Source of the DNA: Clostridia bacterium
GTDB lineage: Bacteria > Bacillota > Clostridia > Christensenellales > Aristaeellaceae
DNA: 47,766 nt
NCBI GenBank assembly: GCA_017396845.1
Contig: JAFQKQ010000121.1
Span: 1-47,766 of the forward strand
Direction of reading: 5' to 3'
A program made the position numbers and the translations under genes. The notes below the pieces were generated by a model. It had not been told where the DNA came from, searched no databases, and saw only the letters and a list, made by a program, of their open reading frames with translations. This document shows, piece by piece, positions 41,710 through 47,766 of this stretch. The first letter of the stretch is position 1. Each line of letters starts with the position of its first letter.

Positions 41710-41738
41710 TTGCTGTAAGCCTGAATGCGTGTTATAAT
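41710..41738 (+). promoter_or_regulatory. Promoter of the Gfo/Idh oxidoreductase gene
   Basis: -35 TTGCTG (41710-41715), 17-base spacer, -10 TATAAT (41733-41738), 28 bases before the ATG. Confidence 0.65.
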
Positions 41739-41766
41739 AATATAAAAAATAGAAAGGGATGTCGGC

Positions 41767-42726
41767 ATGCGGGAAATCAGGTTTGCGGTAATGGGCGCGG
41801 CGAAAATCGCCCGGAAATTTGTTGAGGCGGCTTCCTTTGTGGAAGGCGTGAAGGTGGTTGCCGTCGCCAGCAAGGATATTGAAAGGGCGAAGGCTTTTGC
41901 AATAGAGAATGGAATCGAAAGATACGCCTTGTATCAGGATATATTGGATATGGCGGATGTGGACGCGGTGTACATTGCAACCACGCAGAATTTCCACAAG
42001 GAAAACGTGAGAATGTGCCTTGAAAGCGGAAAGCATGTGCTGTGCGAAAAGGCGATGTTTTTGACCGTTTCGGACGCGGAGGAAATGTTCGCGCTTGCTA
42101 AGGAGAAGGGGCTTTTCATGATGGAAGCCATGTGGACGCGCTTCCTGCCCCAGATTCAGGCCGCGAAGAAATGGATCGAGGACGGAAAAATCGGAGAAAT
42201 CCAGTCTGTCAGCACCGTTATCGGCTTCGTAGCGCCCGGCGATCACACGCACAGACTTGTAAATCCCGCGCTTGGCGGCGGCGCTATGTACGATATCGGC
42301 GTATACGCGATCGAGGGAATGACGTACCTTGTAAATCAGAAGATTACGGACGTAAAGGCCGTATGGAGAAAGCACCCGACCGCCGGAACCGATCACAGAG
42401 TGGCGTTCATACTGAACTTTGAAAACGTTGACGCATGCGTGCAGCTGATGTTTACGTCAAACGCCAGAGAATTCATGTTCATAAACGGCACCGAAGGCTA
42501 TATCGAATTCCCCAATTACCACATGGGCGACGAAAGCATACTCTTTGATACCGACGGCAAAATCGTCGAGCGCGTGAAGGCTGACTTCCCGAACGGAAAC
42601 GGCTTTGTATACGAGATCGAAGAAGTAGCAAAGTGTATTCGCGAAGGCAAAACGGAATCCGATGTCATGCCCTGGAGCGCAACCATTGAGGCTGCATGGG
42701 TGTACGATAGGGTGTTTGAAAGGTAA
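41767..42726 (+). CDS. Gfo/Idh/MocA family oxidoreductase
   Basis: A 319-residue NAD(P)-dependent oxidoreductase. The dinucleotide fold begins FAVMGAAKIARKFVEAA, the middle VDAVYIATTQNFHKENV and the catalytic lysine block GKHVLCEKAM follow, and the C-terminal domain contains GGGAMYDIGVYAIEGM. It resembles dihydrodiol dehydrogenase and scyllo-inositol or glucose-fructose oxidoreductases; the substrate is likely a sugar or cyclitol. GAAAGGGA precedes the ATG. It stands alone between its own promoter and terminator. Confidence 0.9.
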   Translation: MREIRFAVMGAAKIARKFVEAASFVEGVKVVAVASKDIERAKAFAIENGIERYALYQDILDMADVDAVYIATTQNFHKENVRMCLESGKHVLCEKAMFLTVSDAEEMFALAKEKGLFMMEAMWTRFLPQIQAAKKWIEDGKIGEIQSVSTVIGFVAPGDHTHRLVNPALGGGAMYDIGVYAIEGMTYLVNQKITDVKAVWRKHPTAGTDHRVAFILNFENVDACVQLMFTSNAREFMFINGTEGYIEFPNYHMGDESILFDTDGKIVERVKADFPNGNGFVYEIEEVAKCIREGKTESDVMPWSATIEAAWVYDRVFER

Positions 42727-42732
42727 CCCCTC

Positions 42733-42776
42733 AGAAAGCACGATTCCTTGCAATGAGGGAGGTGCTTTCTTTTTTG
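42733..42776 (+). terminator. Rho-independent terminator after the oxidoreductase gene
   Basis: AGAAAGCAC pairs with GTGCTTTCT (9 bp) across a 20-base loop, followed by T6. In the remaining 325 bases before the next gene I see only a weak promoter-like pair (TTGTAT, 17 bases, TAATAT near 43026). Confidence 0.85.
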
Positions 42777-43101
42777 TATTTCCGAAGAGGCAGCGATAAG
42801 TAATAACAAATAACTCTTTTCAATGAAACAGATAAGGCTAATAAGATTGATAAGAATGCAGCGTTTCATTCAACTTGCTTGCTCCGCGGGAAGCGGGATC
42901 AAACCCGAAAATGCGGGAAATAGGGAATGCACTGCTTATCTACTGCTATATATTTTGACAGGGGCTGCCTTATATTATGAAGCGTGATGGTCGGGCGATC
43001 CTTGTATTGTTTGGCATTATGTGATAATATTTAGATAACCGGATGGAGCGGTGCAAGTTTAGGTTGGATGCTTACTGATTGGGCGGGGAGATGTGCAATA
43101 T

Positions 43102-43623
43102 ATGGCGGAGCAGTTTTTGACACTGATGGCGGATTTGGATGAAGAATCGCAGGTGATCATGCGCGGATGGAGCGATCAGCTGAAAAAGGCGGGGTTTACC
43201 GGCACGCAGACGCCGGGGCTTGCGTTTCATATCAGTCTTGCGGGTTTTTCGCTTGATAAAGAGCAGGAAGTGATCTGCGAAATGAAGCGGCTTCAAAAAG
43301 AATTTTCTGTCATGCCGGTTCACATCAGCCATATCGGCGTATTTGCGGGAGGAAAGGTTTTATTTGGCGCGCCCGACATGAATACGCCTGAAATCTTATC
43401 GCTTCGAAAAGCAATCCGCGTGGAAACCAGTGAAAACTACCCCTGGACGCCGCATGCCACGATACTGATTGATGAAAAGGAAACAATAGTCAGGGCGCTT
43501 CCCGTTTTATTGGAATCCTTCCGCCCGTTTGTGGGCAGAATCACGAAGCTGCATTTGGGCGCATTTTGGCCGATCCGGGAAATACTGACGATTGATCTTT
43601 GCGAAGAAGCAGAGAATCATTAA
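43102..43623 (+). CDS. 2'-5' RNA ligase/cyclic phosphodiesterase family protein (LigT-like)
   Basis: A 173-residue two-histidine (2H) phosphoesterase. Both catalytic HxS/T motifs are visible: FHISLAG near residue 43 and PHATILID near 116. Such enzymes open 2',3'-cyclic phosphates or act on tRNA-splicing products and cyclic nucleotides. The frame opens at a GTG (43093), but GGGGAG is too close to it; the ATG at 43102 has good spacing. It is convergent with the regulator gene to the right; the shared terminator lies between. Confidence 0.85.
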   Translation: MAEQFLTLMADLDEESQVIMRGWSDQLKKAGFTGTQTPGLAFHISLAGFSLDKEQEVICEMKRLQKEFSVMPVHISHIGVFAGGKVLFGAPDMNTPEILSLRKAIRVETSENYPWTPHATILIDEKETIVRALPVLLESFRPFVGRITKLHLGAFWPIREILTIDLCEEAENH

Positions 43624-43643
43624 ATCCTTACGCGTGATATCAT

Positions 43644-43683
43644 AAAATCCGACCTGCGGCTGTGCTCACGGGTCGGATTTTAG
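43644..43683. terminator. Bidirectional terminator between LigT-like and XRE-GyrI genes
   Basis: AAAATCCGACC pairs with GGTCGGATTTT (11 bp) with A and T ends on both sides. Confidence 0.85.
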
Positions 43684-43687
43684 CACC

Positions 43688-44356
43688 TTATTCGCAGGCG
43701 ATATATACGTCCATGCTGTCTCCGTCCGTTTCAAAACAGGGGATCACACCGTTTCCCGCGTGCGTAAGGCCGTTAAGGCGCATGTATTCATTGAGGGTTC
43801 CATATGCGCCGGGGATCGTGCTGAACGGATTGACAAAAGGCTTATCGATATGGATGGCGGCATATTTGTGGGGCGCCTGTTCATAAACCGGCTCGTTTTC
43901 CGGCGAAACCCCTTCCGGCAGGATCCATGCCGCTTCGTAGCCGTGCATGTGATGCACGTTGATCTGCTCCTGCGAAAGGCAGGGGAAATCCCAGCCGATG
44001 ATTTTCGGATTGTTAATGCCCAATGATTTTGCCGCCGCGCGCATTTTGCCGATGGCGTCGCTTTCGGGATCTCGGCTGATGACCGCGTACTTGATATATC
44101 GGAAGGACGGTACTGTCTCCGTTCTCAGGCTGCTGTATTCCGAATCTCGGATATCCAGTTCCTCGCGGAACAGATTGTCAAGCGTGCAGCCGAACACTTT
44201 GCAAAGCTCGATGGCTTTGTCCATCTCGGGCAGTGCATTGTCCATTTCCCATTTTGATATGGTTTGACGGCTTACATTCAGCTGCTCGGCCAGCTTCTCC
44301 TGTGTCATGCCGCTGCTAAGCCGCCTCAGATATTGCAGATTTTTGCCAAAGCTCAT
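43688..44356 (-). CDS. XRE-family regulator with GyrI-like effector domain
   Basis: A 222-residue transcription factor. Residues 1-65 are an XRE helix-turn-helix (MTQEKLAEQLNVSRQTISKWE). Residues 80-222 fit the GyrI/AraC effector-binding fold (VPSFRYIKYAVISRD, EAAWILPEG, HKYAAIHIDKPF and the closing DVYIACE). Fusion of these two is common in Clostridia regulators that bind drugs or other small ligands. GAGGG lies 8 bases before the ATG. An 18-bp near-perfect palindrome (44385-44402) just upstream is its likely operator. No adjacent transporter is divergently placed. Confidence 0.86.
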   Translation of the reverse strand: MSFGKNLQYLRRLSSGMTQEKLAEQLNVSRQTISKWEMDNALPEMDKAIELCKVFGCTLDNLFREELDIRDSEYSSLRTETVPSFRYIKYAVISRDPESDAIGKMRAAAKSLGINNPKIIGWDFPCLSQEQINVHHMHGYEAAWILPEGVSPENEPVYEQAPHKYAAIHIDKPFVNPFSTIPGAYGTLNEYMRLNGLTHAGNGVIPCFETDGDSMDVYIACE

Positions 44357-44380
44357 GTTTCATACCCTCGTTCATTCTTT

Positions 44381-44406
44381 TTTCGATGCATCGCGATGTA
44401 TCAAAA
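44381..44406 (-). promoter_or_regulatory. Palindrome upstream of the XRE-GyrI gene, candidate autoregulatory operator
   Basis: GATGCATCG-CGATGTATC has one mismatched pair, and flanking TTT/AAA extend the symmetry to 26 bases. It ends 25 bases before the start codon. Confidence 0.6.
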
Positions 44407-44571
44407 GAATATCATATTTTGGTTTCAAAATCCACCAACCTGCGTTTGCTTCTTTTGCAAGGCGCGCAACTTATGGTAGCGCTCGGGCGGCGTTCGTCCG
44501 GAGGACTGCCGTAAAATTCTCGATCAATACAAAGATGCCCCTCGCGGGTAAATTGAAGCCGTCTATAAAAA

Positions 44572-44598
44572 ACGCAGCCGATTGGCAATGGGCTGCGT
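44572..44598 (-). terminator. Orphan hairpin with T-run on the minus strand
   Basis: ACGCAGCC/GGCTGCGT with a T-run on the minus strand. No intact gene lies upstream of it on that strand, so it may be left from a lost gene. The 800 bases from 44357 to 45154 hold otherwise only the palindrome above, a possible gene scrap at 44771-44931 and the esterase terminator. Confidence 0.5.
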
Positions 44599-44770
44599 GC
44601 TGTAAAGTGCATGGTATGCCGTAAACAGGGGTATGCCTGTTTGGGTATGCGTTTGGATTTAGATTGGGAGAATGTTTTCGGCGATGGGAGATTGATAGAT
44701 CGGAACGAAGAAGCGTGTTTTATATATGAAAGAAAAACGGCGTTCATTTTGCTGTAGTGTTCCGGAGATG

Positions 44771-44931
44771 AGATGCCGTCTTTTCCGGATATTATACGCT
44801 TTACCGGTATGACCGGCTATATTATAGGAGCCGGTGATTTGATTTTTTCAAGGGGTGAAATCGGGTGGACAGCTGCTGTAATCCGATGCATTGCCGTGCC
44901 GATCGGGGCGTTTTTCCGGTCTTCTGTATGA
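44771..44931 (+). pseudogene. Possible scrap of an AEC-type (auxin efflux carrier) transporter
   Basis: A ~50-residue open stretch reads EMPSFPDIIRFTGMTGYIIG, then AGDLIF and WTAAVIRCIAVPIGAFF. This recalls the AEC carrier pattern of a proline before a helix, MxIIG, and a basic residue before an IP-containing helix. It ends at a stop and has no start site. The likeness is only moderate. Confidence 0.25.
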
Positions 44932-45073
44932 TCCGGATTAGCCGAGATGATCAAAAATCCGAGAAAGCAAAATGATCGTGAACGGAGAATCGGCGAAAAA
45001 GAGCATAAAAGGTTTTGATGAATAATCCTTGTGCGCATTATTGCAAAAGGGCATAATTCGAGGTTTCATCCCC

Positions 45074-45111
45074 CAAAAAACCAAAGCCGCACGGCAGCCC
45101 GCGCGGCTTTG
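45074..45111 (-). terminator. Terminator of the secreted esterase gene
   Basis: CAAAGCCGC/GCGGCTTTG (9 bp), followed on the minus strand by a T6 run, 44 bases after the stop. Confidence 0.85.
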
Positions 45112-45154
45112 ATTATGCTGCGGATTTATAGACGGCTGCGCTATTCTAAGCCGA

Positions 45155-46012
45155 TTATTCAAAGATGCGCTTGGCAAAATTGTATAATCCGTTTTTCCAC
45201 GTGAAGAAATCGTGGCTGCCGATGCATTTGTAGAAAAGGGCTTCCGTGCCGTTTTCGGTGAGGGTATTAAAGTAGATTTCCGGCCATTCGCCGACAGTTT
45301 TGTCGGTGAGACCGGTGTTGATGAGAATCAGCTGCGGATATTCTTTGCTGCCCTTGAAATCCTTATCTGCAAACAGCGCTTCGCCCACGGCGTTTCCGAT
45401 TACGCCCGGCGCGGGGGAAAACGCGCCGACATAGCCAAATTTTTCGGGCATGGAAATGCCCAGATGCAGCGCAACGCGTCCGCCCATAGAAAGACCGGCG
45501 ACGGCGGTGTTTTCGCGTCCCTTTTTAACGGAATAAACGGACTCGATAAACGGCATCAGGTCGACCGTCATTTCGTTTATAAAGTTGTCGAAGCCGGCGA
45601 TCACATCCGCGGAATACGAGCCGCCGGCCGGCGCCGCGTTTGCATGAATGGCCTTACAGTTGGGGGTGACGATGATCATTTCGGGTGCTTCGCCTGCGTG
45701 AACGAGATTGCCGATAATCACCTCGGGCTTTCCGCTCTTCCACTCCGCATGGTTGCCGCCGATGCCGTGGAACAGATACAAAACGGGATAGGTTTTGTCG
45801 GTCGTGTAATTTGCAGGCAGATACACCATGCATTTTCTGTCCTTTTCGCACGTGGTGGAGTAATAAGTTTTTTCCTCCATCGTGGGATAGAATACGCCGG
45901 ACATGCGAACATCAAACTGGCTCGCAGTCTTAAAGGAGTCATCTTCGGAAAAGGCGAAGGACGCAAGCGATAATAGAATCAGGATTAGCGAAAGAATGCG
46001 CGTAAGCTTCAT
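45155..46012 (-). CDS. Secreted alpha/beta-hydrolase esterase (esterase D/feruloyl esterase family)
   Basis: A 285-residue protein with a signal peptide (KLTRILSLILILLSLASFAFS). The nucleophile is S175 in AGLSMGGRVAL, with the oxyanion block FHGIGGNHAEW near residue 81, an acidic residue in NTGLTDKTVG, and His in GSHDFFTW near the end. This is the PF00756 group, which includes feruloyl and acetyl xylan esterases and S-formylglutathione hydrolase. The secreted form and lack of carbohydrate-binding modules point to a small polysaccharide esterase. AGGAGGAA precedes the ATG. It stands alone with its own promoter and terminator. Confidence 0.9.
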   Translation of the reverse strand: MKLTRILSLILILLSLASFAFSEDDSFKTASQFDVRMSGVFYPTMEEKTYYSTTCEKDRKCMVYLPANYTTDKTYPVLYLFHGIGGNHAEWKSGKPEVIIGNLVHAGEAPEMIIVTPNCKAIHANAAPAGGSYSADVIAGFDNFINEMTVDLMPFIESVYSVKKGRENTAVAGLSMGGRVALHLGISMPEKFGYVGAFSPAPGVIGNAVGEALFADKDFKGSKEYPQLILINTGLTDKTVGEWPEIYFNTLTENGTEALFYKCIGSHDFFTWKNGLYNFAKRIFE

Positions 46013-46041
46013 AAAAATTCCTCCTGAGCGCGTTTTTTACC

Positions 46042-46070
46042 AGTATACCCCATAATCCTGGGATTTGCAA
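46042..46070 (-). promoter_or_regulatory. Promoter of the esterase gene
   Basis: On the minus strand, -35 TTGCAA (46065-46070), 17-base spacer, -10 TATACT (46042-46047). Confidence 0.65.
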
Positions 46071-46155
46071 TGAAAAAGAAGCGGGAAGCGCGGCGGAACC
46101 GATTAAATCAAGCAGACAGATGAAAAAATACAATGGTACATCGGGATATACCTTG

Positions 46156-46733
46156 ATATAAGGCTTCGGTCTTTTTATGGCTCAGACAATAAAATGCCTC
46201 CGGTCTGCACATTTTCCTTCCTGCTTTATAATCTTTCCTCTCATTTCAATGACTAATTTATCTATGTCATGTGACTTAGATCTTCCGGTTTTATCCTTAT
46301 TCAGACGACTAATAAGCTTGATAACTGATTTCACATAAATTTCCATCATTTGATTAACTGCGTGTATTATCGGAAAAATGAGGGCATCTGCTTGATGCAT
46401 TTGATTGTTCCGGAGAACAGATTCAACTAAGATATTTGCTGCCGGAAAGTAAGCTTAAGCCATTGCACTCATGTTTTTTTCATCATCAAAAGAATCCATT
46501 CTCCAATTCAGATAAGCAGTTTTGTATATGTCAGCATTCTGTGAAAATATTCTTTTTTCTTTTATAGACATATTATTCTCCGGTACAGCTTCGAAAAACG
46601 CTCTAAACATTTAAACTATAGTTTTTCATCAAGAATTAGCCGTATGCTTAACCTTTGTATTATCTTTGATATAAGAGGAATGGAAACTTCTGCACTGAGA
46701 GAGGGCTCTATATAAGGCTTCTCCACTTTTATG
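46156..46733. repeat. Pair of direct repeats flanking the HEPN-like pseudogene
   Basis: ATATAAGGCTTC-N5-TTTTATG occurs at 46156-46179 and 46710-46733 with the same internal spacing. Each lies at the 3' end of a broken gene (the HEPN-like gene and hipA). They could be duplication or insertion scars. Confidence 0.5.
46182..46571 (-). pseudogene. HEPN-like small protein gene interrupted by an in-frame stop
   Basis: A frame of 130 codons starts at an ATG after CGGAGAA and reads MSIKEKRIFSQNADIYKTAY, then is broken by TAA at codon 39 (46455-46457). It continues AYFPAANILVESVLRNN, DALIFPIIHAVNQMMEIYVKS, then KSHDIDKLVIEM. The pattern of a priming helix, xLIYPI-like helix, and a late HD-x-x-L recalls HEPN-type proteins of defence and toxin systems. 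The similarity is by eye only. The region is AT-richer than its neighbours, as expected for acquired DNA. The stop could be a sequencing error or real decay. Confidence 0.5.
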
Positions 46734-47222
46734 ACCGCATATCCCGATACTTTTTCTCAAGCATCGCTGTCTTCTCCCAAATTTCCTCCGCAACCGCCTT
46801 ACACGTTTTTACCGAAATTCCGGCAACTTTACCGACAGCAACCAGTTCATTCATCCCCGGATTTCTGCCGTTTCCGTCAACGGTTGTCGTGTGTTCACCA
46901 AAATGGGTTGTGCTCCATGTCAGATCGTAAGCCGGAGACGGATGCCATGCATTCTGACGCGCATCATAAATCCAACTGAAGTTCTTCGCGTGATCATCGC
47001 GGTTGTGGGCAAAGACATTGAAGCACATACGCCTGTACATCTGAAGCATGTCGGCCTCATTTCCATAGGATAGAATGTGCGTAAGCTTCATTAGCGTGTG
47101 ATAGTCCGGCGCAGTCGTCCACCAATCCGTTTCAAGAATCGCCGCTGCCGTCAGCATATGTCTGCGTACAGCGCCTTTGCGGTCAAAGCGCCGGACGGAA
47201 AAATATCCGCTGTACAGCTTGG
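46729..47222 (-). pseudogene. hipA: Truncated HipA-like kinase gene
   Basis: About 160 residues of the HipA C-terminal half are left. GYFSVRRFDRKGAVRRHMLTA lies upstream of the ATG at 47157, then NRDDHAKNFSW with the catalytic Asp-Asp-His, and PSPAYDLTWS with the metal-binding Asp of the kinase fold. Intact HipA proteins are 300-440 residues, so the N-terminal half (ATP loop and start) is gone. A stop codon lies just upstream of the surviving part at about 47225. No HipB partner is seen. HipA is a serine kinase toxin; this copy cannot act alone. Confidence 0.78.
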
Positions 47223-47262
47223 CTTAATTACAATACGTTCAACATTTTCAGCCTTCCACACA

Positions 47263-47451
47263 TCAATGGCGCTTGTAATGCATGGGCGTTAAGTCGGAAA
47301 GGCGTTCGACCTGTTCGTTGTCTGAAAGCCAGAGGAGCATAGCCCGAAGCAGCTTTTTGTAGCCTTCGATGGTCTTGGGAGCGAGCTTTCTGATCTCGCA
47401 TTCGGTGAGATAGGCGTCCATGAGGTCCATGAGCATTGTGCTGTCTACCAT
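47263..47451 (-). pseudogene. Truncated tyrosine recombinase/integrase (N-terminal domain only)
   Basis: Sixty-two residues form the SAM-like core-binding domain of a phage-type integrase: LMDAYLTECEIRKLAPKTIEGYKK, then LLWLSDNEQVERLSDLTPMHYKRH, ending at a stop. The catalytic Arg-His-Tyr domain (about 200 residues) is missing. A good ribosome site (GGAGG, 9 bases before the ATG) is kept. Only about 40 bases separate it from the hipA fragment, so a deletion probably joined the two. Confidence 0.7.
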
Positions 47452-47459
47452 AGCAAAAT

Positions 47460-47497
47460 ACCTCCGATCTTACACGCACATGTGCAAAATCGGAGGT
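47460..47497 (-). promoter_or_regulatory. Hairpin covering the integrase ribosome site
   Basis: ACCTCCGAT (47460-47468) and ATCGGAGGT (47489-47497) form a perfect 9-bp inverted repeat with a loop containing the 10-bp palindrome GCACATGTGC (47476-47485). On the minus strand the left arm is the GGAGG used by the integrase start, so folding would hide it. Confidence 0.5.
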
Positions 47498-47508
47498 AAC
47501 TTGTTTAT

Positions 47509-47530
47509 CCAAGTACGAACTTGGATTTTT
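47509..47530 (+). terminator. Small hairpin with T-run, plus strand
   Basis: CCAAGT-ACGA-ACTTGG followed by ATTTTTG on the plus strand. No plus-strand gene precedes it, so it may be a leftover; it does not suit the minus-strand gap gene, which has only weaker repeats between 47530 and 47595. Confidence 0.45.
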
Positions 47531-47594
47531 GTTTATCTACCGAAGTTTAAGATTCAAAATCTTCAAAACCCGGCTTTCAAACGGCTTTTAAAGC

Positions 47595-47766
<172 letters not shown>

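Overview
The window looks like a chromosomal segment of a low-to-mid GC Firmicute of class Clostridia. I estimate GC near 50-53% by eye. It carries a sigma-K sporulation sigma factor, a T-box leader, an RNase J gene, a one-chain (GlyQS-type) glycyl-tRNA synthetase, strong AGGAGG ribosome sites and TTGACA/TATAAT promoters. A GH105 hydrolase and a BspA-like repeat surface protein suggest a gut-type habitat. I cannot name a genus. An uncultured gut Clostridia lineage (Christensenellales-like) is a guess.

Layout. 1-1.9 kb: end of glyS, then glyA and a shared terminator. 1.9-8.5 kb (minus strand): a six-gene operon for NAD salvage. Its first gene fuses a HemN/HemW-like radical SAM enzyme to a complete NrtR-like NUDIX plus winged-helix regulator. 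It is followed by a methyltransferase, a nicotinamidase-like hydrolase, a PRPP-synthetase-like protein, a NAMPT-family phosphoribosyltransferase and nadE. 8.5-11.2 kb: a three-gene ABC transporter operon. 11.3-16.7 kb: iscR-iscS-iscU, a GNAT acetyltransferase, psuG, then cysS behind a Cys T-box. 17-20.5 kb: a large secreted repeat protein split by a one-base frameshift. 20.7-24.7 kb: GH105 hydrolase, surE, a SPOR-domain membrane protein on the minus strand, a sugar-phosphate isomerase/epimerase and tadA. 25-32.6 kb: RNase J, a YlbF-family protein, mltG, sigK, a dipeptide epimerase, an RpiB-like isomerase and an HtrA protease. 32.6-35.1 kb: an antiporter gene remnant, a UMF1-type MFS transporter and a lone SecB-like protein. 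35.4-40.3 kb: a cobalamin block with a decayed cobQ, cbiB, a B12 riboswitch and btuF-btuC-btuD. 40.5-46 kb: an ArsB/SLC13-like transporter, a Gfo/Idh oxidoreductase, a LigT-like phosphodiesterase, an XRE-GyrI regulator and a secreted esterase. 46.1-47.5 kb: an AT-richer scrapyard with a stop-interrupted HEPN-like gene, a truncated hipA and a truncated integrase. The window ends in the 3' end of gap (GAPDH, minus).

How genes work together. The NAD operon could take nicotinamide to nicotinate (PncA-like), supply PRPP, form the mononucleotide, and after adenylation by a NadD not in this window, amidate to NAD with NadE. The fused NrtR module would sense the pathway and its promoter carries a matching palindrome. 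This operon, and above all the radical SAM-NrtR chimera, is the best candidate here for an undescribed system. The cobalamin block looks like a de novo pathway reduced to salvage: cobQ is deleted, while cbiB and a riboswitch-preceded importer remain. No tRNA, rRNA, intact insertion sequence or CRISPR array was seen.
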